From Halovenus sp037080055 (GTDB taxonomy: Archaea > Halobacteriota > Halobacteria > Halobacteriales > Haloarculaceae): 64,000 bases of DNA. Numbering within the stretch: position 1 is the first letter of the stretch; the number at the start of each line of letters is the position of its first letter. The notes under the pieces are model-generated. The model saw nothing but the letters and a program-made list of their open reading frames with translations, was not told the origin of the DNA and ran no database searches. The stretch is taken from assembly GCF_037080055.1 (NCBI RefSeq), contig NZ_JBAOJI010000008.1, positions 1 to 64,000 of the forward strand, in the 5' to 3' direction. Of the stretch, positions 7,636 to 17,025 are shown in pieces. Position numbers and translations under genes: made by a program.

Positions 7636-9087
7636 TCAATCTACTAGTAGCTTTGTGCTATGTGCATTGAGCAGCGTCGTCTTCCCGACACCCGTCGGAC
7701 CAGAGAAGAGGACGATCCGGTGGTGTTCGTAACAGAGCCACAGCAACGCGACCAGTTCGGTGGGGAGACTCCCCCCGTCGACGAGATCGACCGGCGTGAG
7801 TGCGTCGGCGGCCTGTTTGCGGATCGAGATGTGCGGGCCATCCTCGCTGATCGTCGGCAGCGCAACCGCACAGCGAATCGTCTCCTCGATGCCCTCGGGG
7901 CTGAGATTGACCTTCGCGCTCGGTGTCGTCGCGTTGAGTTCCATCCCGTCGGCGGCCGCGAGTTGGGTGACGACGTTGACGAACTCCTGTTCGTCCTCGA
8001 AGGCGAGATTCGTCGGCACGCGCTCGGCCGCCCGGTCCCGCGGGATCACCTTGATCCGCTCGCCGACGCGGTTCGCCTCGATATCTTCGAGCCGTGGGTC
8101 ACGGATCGGGATCGTGAGTTTCCCGTACGCGACGAAATCACGGAGAACGTAGTAGACCAGATCTTCGAGGCGATTCTCGTCGTACTCGCTGTCGACCGGC
8201 GGAACCGCCAGTCCGTACTCGGCGAGTGCCGATTTGACGCGGTAGGAGACGGCGTCGAGCCACGCCCGAGTGTCCCGTCGTCGGAGTCGGCGGGTGAGTA
8301 GCTCCGAGGCACGCTCGTCGACGAACGCCTGTTCGTCGTGGATGACTCCCTCAACGGCTGTCTCCCAGATCCGCTCTTTACACTCGGCGATCAACTGCTC
8401 GTCGCCGGGGAGCAGATCCGGCTCCCGGACTGCATACTTCTCGCTGAAGGGATCGTCACCGAGCAGATTCGCCCGGTACCGGACGACTGGCACCTCGAAA
8501 TCGTGAAACTCAACCGTGTACCGTTCGATCCGTTCGCTCGCGAATCGATCCAGAAACTCGGGATCGGCTGGCAGATCGGTGACCGCAGGCGCGTAGTCGG
8601 TCGTGTGGACGACGATTCCCGCGTCCTCGGTATCGGCGACTTCGATCCGGTCGTCGAGAGCGTACGGCGTCAACTCACCCAGACAGGCCAACTCCGCGAG
8701 CGCGTGATAGCCGATCCGCTGGCGTGCTCGACTCGAACTGTCGAGCAATCGGTCGAGCACGCGCTCGTGTTTGTCTGCGAATCCGCCGTCCATCACCTCG
8801 ACGGCCCCTTCTCGGGTTAGCGGCCGCTGGAGGCGAGCCTCACTGAAATGAGCCAGAACCTGATCGAGTTGTCGCCGATCCCCGGCCGTCAGAGCAGGTT
8901 TCCGGACCTCGTACTGAAACTCCGCTCCCACCCGGGAGATGGTGACGACGACGCCAGGATGCACTTCGTACTGCCCCTGTACGTCACCCGCGTACCACGC
9001 CTCCGGATCGTCCGGAGCGAGCGGCGGTGGGATCGTCTGCTGTCCATCGTCTCCGCGACTCGGAATATGTACCTCGCCTGAATTCAT
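7636..9087 (-). pseudogene. type II/IV secretion or pilus ATPase, truncated after Walker A
   Basis: The 483 residues carry the N-terminal and linker domains of the archaeal PilB/GspE/TadA-type ATPases. They contain the KVNLSPEGIEETIRCAVALP region, the ISIRKQ motif and Walker A (SGPTGVGKTTLLNA). Family members continue for 200 or more residues with Asp boxes, Walker B and His boxes. Here the frame ends eight residues after LLNA with HSTKLLVD and a stop. The motor cannot work as encoded. The cut coincides with the edge of the AT-rich island. The rest of the gene is not found elsewhere in the window. Family assignment is secure; the truncation is read directly. Confidence 0.85.
7641..7650. repeat. 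10-base palindrome at the island scar
   Basis: A perfect CTACTAGTAG palindrome lies at the exact point where the ATPase reading frame stops resembling its family. It may be part of the recombination or deletion junction, or coincidence. Confidence 0.3.
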
Positions 9088-9252
9088 CTGGCGGGTTTGC
9101 TCTCCTGTTCGTATATAAATGTCACCAACAAAGGTAGCTTATAAATCATTTTGAAAGCGGAAGAAGACGCAGATCGAACCGGTCGACCGACAGTGGTGGC
9201 AACAACTGAACCAACGACAACCGTTTATTTTCCGCTGGCCTACGCGGTGAGC

Positions 9253-11232
9253 ATGGACGAGGGGTCGATCCGACTTGGTGTCGACATCGGCGGCACCTTC
9301 ACCGATGTCGTGCTGTTCGCCGACGGAGAACTGACGACCGCGAAGGTGCCCACGACGGCCGACCGAAGCGCGGGCGTCGTCGCAGGAATCAAACGAGTCT
9401 GTGAGACGGCCGGAATCGAGCCAGATCGGATCGATTCGTTTCGACACGCAACGACAGTCGCAACGAACGCGCTGCTGGAAAGTGACGGCGCACAGACGGC
9501 CCTGCTCACGACGGAGGGGTTCGCCGACGTGCTCGAAATCGGCCGGCAGAATCGGCCCTCACTGTACGACCTGACGGAGCGGCCGCCGGAGCCGCTGGTT
9601 CCGAGCGAACGACGGTACGAACTCGCCGAACGAGCCACCCAGAGCGGGATCGAAACTGCCCTCGACGACGCGGAACTGTCCGAGTTGATCGACGATCTCG
9701 ACGACGAGACCGAGAGTGTCGCCGTCTCCTTTTTGCACGCCTACGCGAGTCCGGAAAACGAACGCAAGGCGGTCTCGATGCTGCGAGAAAAGACGGATCT
9801 CCACGTCGTTGGCTCCCACGAAATTCTCCCCGAGTTCCGGGAGTACGAGCGGACGGCGACGACGGTCGCAGACGCGTTCGTGACACCGATTCTCGGCAGG
9901 TATCTCGCTCGACTGGAAGCGAAGGCGAGCGAGCGAGCGCTCCCGAAGCCACAGATCATGCAGTCAAACGGCGGCATCGCGACGGCCGAGCAGATCCGCG
10001 AGCACGCAGTGACGACGGCGCTGTCGGGCCCTGCCGCGGGCGTCGTCGGTGCGTCGCTGTTCGAGGACGGCGGCGTGGTCAGTTTCGACATGGGTGGCAC
10101 GTCGACAGATGTCGGGCTGATTCGCGAGGGCGAGATCGAGCGGACGACCGACGCGGATGTCGGCGGTCACCCAGTCCGCGTTCCGATGGTGGCCGTCGAG
10201 ACAGTCGGTGCGGGCGGCGGGTCCGTCGCGTGGGTCGACGAAGGCGGCGCACTCCGGGTCGGCCCGCGCTCGGCCGGTGCAGAGCCAGGGCCGGCCTGTT
10301 ACGGGAAAGGCGGTGACCGGCCGGCAGTGACTGACGCGAATCTCCAACTCGGCTATCTCGGGGCCGACACGACCCTCGGCGAGAATCTCCAGTTACAAGC
10401 GGATCCGGCCCGGCGAACCCTCTCCGACCTCGCCGACGAGGCAGGATTGGACGGGCCGACAGCGGCGGCCCGAGGAGTCTATCGGATCGCAACCGAGCGG
10501 ATGAGCCAGGCCGTCCGGACGGTGACCGTGCGGGAGGGCCACGATCCACGGTCGTTCGCACTCGTCGCTTTCGGCGGAGCGGGGCCGATGCACGCCGGCG
10601 CGCTGGCAGCGGGCCTCGGAATCGATCGGATCAGGATTCCGCTCGCGAACGGCGTCCTCTCGGCGCTCGGGTTGCTCGCGGCCGCCGAGCAACAGGACGA
10701 CTCCCGGACGATCCGGGAATCGCTCGCCGCTGTCGGAGCAGACCGACTCGACGCCGCGTTCGCCGAACTGGAACGGAATGTCAGCGCGGCACTGACCGAA
10801 CCAGCGGCAGCGACGATCACCCGGACAGCCGACCTCCGCTACGAGGGTCAGAGTCACGAACTGACCGTTGAACTCGGGGAGTCTGTCTCGGACGAGGACA
10901 TCGCCGAACGGTTCCACGCCACCCACGAGCGAATCCGAGGCTACCGTCTCGCCGACGAACCGGTCGAACTGGTGACGATCCGTGCGACTGGCACTGTCCC
11001 AACTGACGAGCCAGATATTACACACGAAGGAACCGAGACTAGAAGCGAGACGAGACAGGCGTATTTCGACGGCGGGTTCCGGTCGACAGCGGTGTACGAA
11101 CGCGAAGCGCTTCCAGTCGGCACAGAACTGACGGGGCCGGCGATCTTCGAGGGCGGCGAGAGTACCGTCGTCGTCCCACCAGCGTGGACAGCACAGGTCG
11201 ACCAGCGCGGAACCCTGGAGGTGAGAAGATGA
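9253..11232 (+). CDS. hyuA: hydantoinase/oxoprolinase family protein, HyuA-type subunit
   Basis: This 659-residue protein opens with RLGVDIGGTFTDVVLF, the phosphate-binding loop of the ASKHA-fold hydantoinase A family. It contains TVATNALLE, SGPAAGVVGA and FDMGGTSTDV. Length fits the family. The start at 9253 is preferred over upstream in-frame codons because it immediately precedes the conserved domain and a TTTATTTT box lies about 27 bases before it, giving a leaderless mRNA. The stop overlaps hyuB by ATGA. Family members hydrolyse hydantoins or 5-oxoproline with ATP, or carboxylate acetone; the substrate here cannot be told. Confidence 0.92.
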   Translation: MDEGSIRLGVDIGGTFTDVVLFADGELTTAKVPTTADRSAGVVAGIKRVCETAGIEPDRIDSFRHATTVATNALLESDGAQTALLTTEGFADVLEIGRQNRPSLYDLTERPPEPLVPSERRYELAERATQSGIETALDDAELSELIDDLDDETESVAVSFLHAYASPENERKAVSMLREKTDLHVVGSHEILPEFREYERTATTVADAFVTPILGRYLARLEAKASERALPKPQIMQSNGGIATAEQIREHAVTTALSGPAAGVVGASLFEDGGVVSFDMGGTSTDVGLIREGEIERTTDADVGGHPVRVPMVAVETVGAGGGSVAWVDEGGALRVGPRSAGAEPGPACYGKGGDRPAVTDANLQLGYLGADTTLGENLQLQADPARRTLSDLADEAGLDGPTAAARGVYRIATERMSQAVRTVTVREGHDPRSFALVAFGGAGPMHAGALAAGLGIDRIRIPLANGVLSALGLLAAAEQQDDSRTIRESLAAVGADRLDAAFAELERNVSAALTEPAAATITRTADLRYEGQSHELTVELGESVSDEDIAERFHATHERIRGYRLADEPVELVTIRATGTVPTDEPDITHEGTETRSETRQAYFDGGFRSTAVYEREALPVGTELTGPAIFEGGESTVVVPPAWTAQVDQRGTLEVRR

Positions 11233-12800
11233 GCGACGGTTCGGCAGAAGTTGGGAACGACGGTGGGATCGATGCGGTGGAGTTGGAGATCCTTCGGAGC
11301 CAACTCGAACAGGTCGCAGAAGAGATGGGCGAGTTGCTGATCCGTGCCGCGTACTCGCCGAACATCACGGAGCGGCGGGACTGCTCGACCGCACTGTTCG
11401 ACGCCCGCGGCCGGATGGTCGCACAGGCCGAACATATCCCGGTCCACCTCGGCGCGATGCCCGAAGCGGTGGATGCCGTCCTCGACTGTGACCCCCAACC
11501 CGGAGACGTGTTTGTGCTCAACGATCCCTTCCAGGGCGGGACACATCTGCCGGACGTGACGCTCGTTTCAACAATTCCTCACGAAGGAGAGATAATTGCA
11601 TACGCCGTGTCGCGGGCCCACCACGCTGACGTGGGCGGGATGACGCCCGGGAGCATGCCCGCGGGTGCGCGGGAGATACAGCAGGAAGGGCTTCGAATCC
11701 CACCAGTGCGGCTGGTGGCAGGAGGCGAGCGCAACGAGGATGTCGAGTCGCTGTTTCTGGCGAACGTCCGAAATCCCGAGAAGCGACGGGCGGATCTGCG
11801 GGCACAACTCGCCGCCAACGAGCGCGCCGAGACGCGACTGCTGGAGCTACTGGCGGAACACGAGCGCGCACTCGATCCGATTTTCGAGGCGGTTATCGAG
11901 TACTCTCGCGAGCGGATGCGCGCAGAACTGCGGGAGATTCCGGACGGGGAATATCGCGCAACCGACGTGCTGGAGGGTGACGGCGTGACTGACGAGGAGA
12001 TTCACATCGAAGCGACGGTTACCATTGATGGCGGATCGATGGCCATCGATTTCGCGGGAACGGCCGGACAGGTCGCGGGCAACGTCAACGCGCCGCTGGC
12101 AGTTGCCAAGAGTGCCGTCTATTTCGTCCTGCGGTGTGTGACCGATCCCGATATCCCGCCGAATCACGGCTGTTACGAGCCGATCACCGTGCGAGCGCCG
12201 GCAGGGTCGCTGCTCAACCCGGACCCGCCCGCGGCAGTCGTCGGCGGCAACGTCGAGACCAGCCAGCGCGTGACCGATGTCGTCTTCGCGGCGCTGGGTG
12301 AGGCTGCGCCAGAGCGCGTGCCGGCGCAGGGCCAGGGGACGATGAACAACCTCATCATCGGCTCCTCGTCGTTCACCTACTACGAGACCATCGGCGGCGG
12401 ATCGGGTGCAAATCCCGGCAGTGACGGACTGTCCGGGGTGCAGGTCGGGATGACGAACACACTCAACACGCCGGTCGAGGCGCTGGAGGGCGAGTACCCA
12501 CTCCGCGTCGAGCAGTACGCGCTCCGAGACGGGACCGGCGGTGCGGGGCGGTTCCACGGCGGTGACGGCCTCGTCCGGTCGGTTACCGTCGAGGAAGCGG
12601 CGACAGTGTCGCTGTTGACAGACCGCCGGGCGAACCGACCTAGTGGTGTTGCCGGCGGTGAAGCCGGAACGGCGGGCCGGAATCTGATCGACGGCGAAGT
12701 CGTCCCCGCGAAACTCACCCGCGAGGTGCCCGCCGGGACGACAGTCACCGTCGAAACGCCCGGCGGCGGGGGGTACGGGCCGGAAGACGACAGCGAGTAG
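11229..12800 (+). CDS. hyuB: hydantoinase/oxoprolinase family protein, HyuB-type subunit
   Basis: This 523-residue protein is the second subunit of the hyuAB pair. It contains LEILRSQLEQVAEEMGELLIRAAYSPNI (residues about 15-45), DPFQGGTHLPDV, and the glycine-rich PGGGGYG C-terminus typical of HyuB. The start is the ATG at 11229, overlapping the hyuA stop; an upstream in-frame ATG at 11184 lies inside hyuA. The two subunits act together in ATP-dependent ring opening. No amidohydrolase, racemase or transporter gene is next to the pair to identify the substrate. Confidence 0.92.
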   Translation: MSDGSAEVGNDGGIDAVELEILRSQLEQVAEEMGELLIRAAYSPNITERRDCSTALFDARGRMVAQAEHIPVHLGAMPEAVDAVLDCDPQPGDVFVLNDPFQGGTHLPDVTLVSTIPHEGEIIAYAVSRAHHADVGGMTPGSMPAGAREIQQEGLRIPPVRLVAGGERNEDVESLFLANVRNPEKRRADLRAQLAANERAETRLLELLAEHERALDPIFEAVIEYSRERMRAELREIPDGEYRATDVLEGDGVTDEEIHIEATVTIDGGSMAIDFAGTAGQVAGNVNAPLAVAKSAVYFVLRCVTDPDIPPNHGCYEPITVRAPAGSLLNPDPPAAVVGGNVETSQRVTDVVFAALGEAAPERVPAQGQGTMNNLIIGSSSFTYYETIGGGSGANPGSDGLSGVQVGMTNTLNTPVEALEGEYPLRVEQYALRDGTGGAGRFHGGDGLVRSVTVEEAATVSLLTDRRANRPSGVAGGEAGTAGRNLIDGEVVPAKLTREVPAGTTVTVETPGGGGYGPEDDSE

Positions 12801-12801
12801 G

Positions 12802-13287
12802 CTACTGCAGGTCGTCGATTTTCGCCAGTAGGTCGTCGATTTCCGGTCGATCCCACGTCGAGGAGCCTTCGTAGGAGTAGGCGACGGTCGGTTCGTCACC
12901 ACGGAAATCCAGCAGGACGACTTTCGGCATCCGGCCGAAGAAGTCGCTCAATTTCCCGAGTGGGCCAAATCGGACAGGCTGATCGTACGCGCTGCTGACG
13001 GCCGTGTCGGGGTCAGCACAGAGCGGATAGGGAAGGTCGTAGCTCGATTGCCACTCGCGGACCTTCTCGACCGGTTCGGGGACGATAGAGACGACTTCGG
13101 TGTCGCGGTCCTGAAACTCGTCGTACCGGTCGCGGACGCTCTGGACCTGTCCGCGGCAGTTCGTGCAGTAGTGATCGCGCTGGAAGAAGAGCAGAACGAA
13201 CTCGTGCTCCTCGCCGAGGGCGGTGAGCGAGAGCGGATCCGGACCAGCGCCGACGTTGGGGAGTTCGAAGGCGTCGAGTGTTTGCAT
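12802..13287 (-). CDS. peroxiredoxin-like (AhpC/TSA) protein
   Basis: This 161-residue thioredoxin-fold protein begins MQTLDAFELPNVGAG and has FVLLFFQRDHYCTNC, with Cys41 and Cys44. Cys41 lies where the peroxidatic cysteine of AhpC/TSA proteins is found, and the CxxC suggests a thiol-disulfide or bacterioferritin-comigratory-like reaction. The typical downstream features, VSIVPEP and FGPLGKL, are present. It probably acts in the cytoplasm, reducing peroxides. It is convergent with hyuB, two bases away, and divergent from the gene at 13386. Confidence 0.8.
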   Translation of the reverse strand: MQTLDAFELPNVGAGPDPLSLTALGEEHEFVLLFFQRDHYCTNCRGQVQSVRDRYDEFQDRDTEVVSIVPEPVEKVREWQSSYDLPYPLCADPDTAVSSAYDQPVRFGPLGKLSDFFGRMPKVVLLDFRGDEPTVAYSYEGSSTWDRPEIDDLLAKIDDLQ

Positions 13288-13385
13288 ATGCCTGTTTGGA
13301 CGCGGAGAGAGAAAACAGTGGCTCGATCACGCCGCCGGGAGCAGCGGTCGTCAGGTACAACATTGGCCGGTCCGGAGAAGGTGGT

Positions 13386-14072
13386 ATGACCAGAGCGGCA
13401 GTCCAGGAGGGATTCGAGCGGTTCGTCAGCGACGCGATCGAACAGACGGCAGCGGAGTTTAGCATTTCGGCGGTCATCGGCGGCGGCGATGGCGGCGCAC
13501 TCGATCAGTTTCTCGGAGACTCCGACGTGCTCCAGGAGAACATCGTCGAGCCAGAGCTGGAAGAGTACCGACAGGAGACAGTCGACCAGTTCGAGGTCAT
13601 CCTCGACTGGGTCGAATCCGACGACGACATCGACGCCTATAGGCAGGAACTCCTCGAAACCGGCCCCTTCTCCGACAGCATTCGCGGAAATCTGCCCGCA
13701 CAGCGCCGGACGGAAGTCGAGGATCGGTTGGTCGAGCGCCATCGACAGCTCGGCGAAGCGGTCAGCGGACTCGTCACCTCGGAGAAAACAGAGTTCTGGC
13801 CGGCCGCACGCGCCGAACTCGATCGGGAGACGGCAGCGGAACTCGTCGAAGAGCACTTCGCGTTCACCGGGCCGCTGGAAGAACATCGGGATGCGTTCGC
13901 GATGGTGACGACACTCGATCCGGAGGAGATTCTGGGCGGACTCGGCGGGATGTTCGGCGGTTCGACGTTCGATATCGATTACACCGACGAGGCGATGCGG
14001 GCGATGCGCCACGCCGAACGCGAGGTCATCGCCGACGCGAAAGCAGAGGTCAGCGACCGTTTCGAGGAGTAG
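13386..14072 (+). CDS. conserved hypothetical acidic protein
   Basis: This 228-residue protein is acidic and apparently mostly helical, with no signal peptide or membrane segment. I see no catalytic motif. A Gly-rich stretch, ILGGLGGMFGGSTF, occurs near residue 185. The ATG at 13386 is chosen because the preceding in-frame residues (from 13278) overlap the divergent peroxiredoxin gene and look non-coding. It precedes the DUF547 gene by about 50 bases and may share its transcript. Function unknown. Confidence 0.7.
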   Translation: MTRAAVQEGFERFVSDAIEQTAAEFSISAVIGGGDGGALDQFLGDSDVLQENIVEPELEEYRQETVDQFEVILDWVESDDDIDAYRQELLETGPFSDSIRGNLPAQRRTEVEDRLVERHRQLGEAVSGLVTSEKTEFWPAARAELDRETAAELVEEHFAFTGPLEEHRDAFAMVTTLDPEEILGGLGGMFGGSTFDIDYTDEAMRAMRHAEREVIADAKAEVSDRFEE

Positions 14073-14119
14073 CCACACAGCCGCCGAACGATCAAATACG
14101 CGGCGGCCCTACCCCGACT

Positions 14120-14833
14120 GTGACCGACGACCCGCTCGCGCTGGCCGAGGCGTTTCTGCTCGCGACGCGGCACGGCGACTCGACGGAAGCAGCCCGCGAC
14201 GGACTCGCAGCGCTGACCGAGGCGACGCTGTCGACCAGCCTCGACACCAACGAGGCCAAGTTTGCTTTCTGGATCAACGTCTACAACGCGGCGACACAGG
14301 ACGCCCTCGACACGAATCCAGCACAGTACGAGAACAAGCGGACCTTCTTCTCGAAGCCGCTGGTGACCGTCGCTGGCAAGCAGTTGAGTCTCGACGACAT
14401 CGAACACGGGATTCTCCGGCGCTCCTACAGCAAGTACACACTTGGATACGTTCGCTCGCCGTTCAGAAACGAGTTCTGTGACCGCCACGCTGTCGAGAGG
14501 CGGGATCCTCGCCTCCACTTCGCGGTGAACTGCGGGGCCGACAGCTGTCCGCCGATTGCCGCCTACACCGCCGATGGGATCGACCGACAACTCGACGTGG
14601 CGACTGAAGGCTATCTCGACGCACACGTCGAGTACGACCCACACGACGGACGTGCTTCCTTGCCGCGACTCATGCTCTGGTATCGCGGAGATTTCGGGCG
14701 CAAGCGCGACCTTCTCGAGTTTTTAGTCGCCTACAACCAGCTTCCGCCCGGCACGCGCCCGCGGCTCTCCTATCAGGACTGGGATTGGTCGATGGCCCCT
14801 AAGCGGTACACCGAGCATCTCCCGAAGGAGTGA
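14120..14833 (+). CDS. DUF547 domain protein
   Basis: This 237-residue protein has the DUF547 hallmarks: FAFWINVYNAATQDAL (about 49-64), a central KPLVTVAGKQLSLDDIEHGIL, then RLHFAVNCGADSCPPI and YFDA-like GYLDAHV. The family is widespread but without an established activity; the conserved Cys/His residues suggest a papain-like fold. It starts at GTG 14120, just after a CCCCGAC context with no clear Shine-Dalgarno, so it may be leaderless or coupled to the gene before it. It is convergent with the prenyltransferase gene, four bases away. Confidence 0.85.
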   Translation: MTDDPLALAEAFLLATRHGDSTEAARDGLAALTEATLSTSLDTNEAKFAFWINVYNAATQDALDTNPAQYENKRTFFSKPLVTVAGKQLSLDDIEHGILRRSYSKYTLGYVRSPFRNEFCDRHAVERRDPRLHFAVNCGADSCPPIAAYTADGIDRQLDVATEGYLDAHVEYDPHDGRASLPRLMLWYRGDFGRKRDLLEFLVAYNQLPPGTRPRLSYQDWDWSMAPKRYTEHLPKE

Positions 14834-14837
14834 GCGC

Positions 14838-15758
14838 TCAGGTGACCAGGAGCCAGCACCAGGCGCCGGCCTGCAATGCGAGCAGGGCCACCATCGCAGT
14901 GACCGTCGGCCACGGGACCGTTCGCTCGGTGTATCCGCTGGCACCCCAGACGACCAGCGGTGTAACGGGAAGGCTCGCACCGACGACGACGGCAGGCAGG
15001 AGATCGACGGCGAGGATCAGCAGCGACAGCGCAGCGAGCACTGCAATCCCGACGTAGGTGTACCGGAGTCGTCGTTTCGGCCACTGCACGGCGAGTGTCC
15101 GCTTTCCGGCTCGTTCGTCGGCCTCGCGGTCGGGCCACTGCGTGGCAAAGAGGTTGAGCAGGACGAGCAGGAAGAACGGGACCGACGCCAGCGCGACGAA
15201 ACCCAGTGGCCCATCGAGGACGGCGGCGGCGTAGACTGGAAGCGCGAGGCCGCCGAGCACCGCGTTGTCGAGTTCACCGAGGCCGCGCCAGGCGAGTTTC
15301 AGCGGGCCGACGGAGTACTGCCAGCCGAACGCGACACTGACGGCGAGAATCGCGACGGCGCGGACGGGGAGCAAGCCGACAAAGGCCAGCGCTGCGGTGA
15401 GCACGATTCCAGCCGCGAGCGAGACAGCACCGGCCGCGAGCGGCACCGTTCGCGGGAGGCCGGTCCGGTGGAGTGCACCGCTTCCGCCCGAGAAGGGCGT
15501 CCGGTCGGTCATCGCGTCCGTTTCGTAGTCGGCGTACTCGTTGGCGTAGTGGATGCTGGCCGCGAGTGGGAGGAGGACAACCGCGCCGGAGAGCAACGCC
15601 GGGACCGAAAGCGTCGCACCGCTCGCGAGGGCGATTTTCGCACCGAAGGCGTAGACGCCGAGGACCAACACGAGCTGACTGGGTCGACTCGTCTCGAAGA
15701 TGACACGGGCGAGTGTCCGGGTCGCTGCCATCGGTTTCTGTATGGTGTGAGCAGGCAT
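14838..15758 (-). CDS. UbiA-family prenyltransferase
   Basis: This 306-residue membrane protein has about eight or nine hydrophobic segments and both Asp-rich motifs of the family. The first is NEYADYETD in the HYANEYADYETDAMTDR region, and the second is DREADERAGKRT. UbiA enzymes attach a prenyl chain to an aromatic or other acceptor using Mg2+ and a polyprenyl diphosphate, for example in menaquinone or archaeal lipid synthesis. The sequence here does not show which acceptor is used. The ATG at 15758 is taken; ATG 15731 is also possible. It is divergent from the tRNA-Ser gene. Confidence 0.9.
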   Translation of the reverse strand: MPAHTIQKPMAATRTLARVIFETSRPSQLVLVLGVYAFGAKIALASGATLSVPALLSGAVVLLPLAASIHYANEYADYETDAMTDRTPFSGGSGALHRTGLPRTVPLAAGAVSLAAGIVLTAALAFVGLLPVRAVAILAVSVAFGWQYSVGPLKLAWRGLGELDNAVLGGLALPVYAAAVLDGPLGFVALASVPFFLLVLLNLFATQWPDREADERAGKRTLAVQWPKRRLRYTYVGIAVLAALSLLILAVDLLPAVVVGASLPVTPLVVWGASGYTERTVPWPTVTAMVALLALQAGAWCWLLVT

Positions 15759-15823
15759 GTCAGTTTGGCCGCGGGAGATGGAATCGAAACGGCTAACAAG
15801 AGCCGCCGGATACACTTGAGTGA

Positions 15824-15908
15824 GCCGAGGTAGCCTAGCCTGGCCAAGGCGCCTGCTTCGAGAGCAGGTCTCCGTAAGGACTCAGGAGTTCAAATCTCCT
15901 CCTCGGCG
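15824..15908 (+). tRNA. tRNA-Ser (CGA)
   Basis: The acceptor stem pairs GCCGAGG (15824-15830) with CCTCGGC (15901-15907), followed by discriminator G at 15908. A D-arm, an anticodon stem CCTGC/GCAGG (15852-15856 with 15864-15868), loop TTCGAGA with anticodon CGA at 15859-15861, a long variable arm, and a T-arm AGGAG-TTCAAAT-CTCCT are all present. The long variable arm and G73 are the serine identity features. CCA is not encoded. No intron is present. The 3' end is repeated downstream. Confidence 0.95.
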
Positions 15909-16514
15909 CTTCTCGCCGAACACTGTGAGGCGTGAGCGACGCGTGAGATTTGAACGAGAGAAGTCGCAGCTTCGAGCGAAGCGAGGACGGAACGAAGTGA
16001 AGTCCTCGAAATGTGAGCGGTGAAACCGCGAGCCGAGCGAGAAGATCGTCTTCACGTGGTTCAAAATCTCCTCCTCGGCGCTTTTCCTCGAACGGCAGTG
16101 AGAGGTAAACGGCAAACGAGGAGATTTGAATGAGACGAGACGCGCGCAGCGAGGACGAAACAAAGTGGAGTCCTCGAAATGCGAGCGGTGAAACCGCGAG
16201 CGGAACGAGCACGTCTCGGCGTAGTTCAAAATCTCCTCCTCGGCGCTTCTCGCCGAACACTGTGAGGCGTGAGCGACGCGTGAGATTTGAACGAGAGAAG
16301 TCGCACGCTCGACCACCGGGAGAGACCGTCTTCGCGTAGTTCATAATCTCCTCCTCGGCGCTTTTCTGAATCTCACTCAGTGAGCAACCGCTCTGCGTGT
16401 CGCGAACACGAATAGATTCAGAAAAGCGCCGAGGAGATTTGAATGAGAGAGAACGCATGCTCGACCAGCGAGAGATACCGTCTTCGCGTAGTTCATAATC
16501 GCCCCCTTGGCGCT
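15888..16514 (+). repeat. array of five tRNA-Ser 3'-end copies with inverted partners
   Basis: The last 23-24 bases of the tRNA region, GTTCAAATCTCCTCC then TCGGCGCT, recur at 16059-16082, 16224-16247, 16339-16362 and, with changes, 16491-16514. Four of the five copies are followed 45-75 bases later by an inverted partner: GAGATTTGAAC at 15945-15955 and 16282-16292, GAGGAGATTTGAA at 16118-16130, and a longer arm at 16414-16443. Bases 15892-15968 and 16229-16305 are identical over 77 bases. Spacing between copies is 117-171 bases. This is too irregular for CRISPR. Repeated integration at a tRNA end or spread of a small hairpin element are both possible. Confidence 0.85.
16345..16440. repeat. 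long inverted repeat within the tRNA-tail array
   Basis: The left arm at 16345-16373 (ending CGCTTTTCTGAATCT) and right arm at 16414-16440 (AGATTCAGAAAAGCG and on) are inverted copies over about 27 bases, with one extra CTC in the left arm. The loop is about 40 bases. RNA from here would fold into a strong hairpin that contains the tRNA tail sequence. Confidence 0.75.
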
Positions 16515-16585
16515 TCTCGCCGGACACTGTGAGGCGTGAGCGGAAAATCGCCGGTAGCTAAGTACCAGCACTCGCAAAAACGACT

Positions 16586-17022
16586 GTGACAGTCGTCGTT
16601 CCCTACGATAGCAGTGAGCGCTCGAAGACGGCACTCAGACGTGCTGACGGATTTGCCGAGCATTCCGAGCCAGTAATCACCGTCGCAGTGCTTCCTAACG
16701 GAACGAGCGATACGCACGCAAGCGCGGGTGGATCGACGAGAACGAACCCTTCGAGCCCAAGCGAATCGTCGACCGGTTGAGCGAGGAAGTTACTGGACTC
16801 GACCCCGACGCAGTCTTCGAGTACGTCGTCACGAGCCGGTACGCGCAGGCCGGACAGATCGCCAGCGAGGTCCGCGATTTCGCCAAAGAGCACGATGCGC
16901 GGCTGGTCGTGCTGGGAAGTGAGAACGCGGGTCGGATCGTCTCGAACGTCTCCAGTGTCGCGTCGACGGTGACCGCCGACTCGGCCTACGACGTGTTGAT
17001 CGTTCGCCAGCCCGAACAGTAG
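16586..17022 (+). pseudogene. universal stress protein (UspA family), frameshifted
   Basis: A GTG start at 16586 opens a frame reading MTVVVPYDSSERSKTALRRA, the N-terminal strand and helix of UspA proteins. The match ends near 16715-16728, and the gene continues in another frame: WIDENEPFEPKRIVDRL, then ARLVVLGSENAGRIVSN and the C-terminal ADSAYDVLIVRQ strand. Joined, the two parts give about 145 residues, normal for the family. Either one base was gained or lost, making a pseudogene, or there is a sequence error or programmed shift. The 14-base region of the shift has no obvious slippery run. It lies directly after the tRNA-tail array. Confidence 0.75.
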
Positions 17023-17025
17023 CCG

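Noticed and set aside
15888..16514. CRISPR array
   Set aside because: Repeats are tRNA tail copies at irregular 117-171-base spacing, several spacers are themselves repeated, and no cas gene is present.
15835..16527. 230-residue minus-strand ORF across the tRNA-Ser repeats
   Set aside because: It runs through the tRNA and its repeats, and its periodic protein sequence only reflects the repeated DNA.
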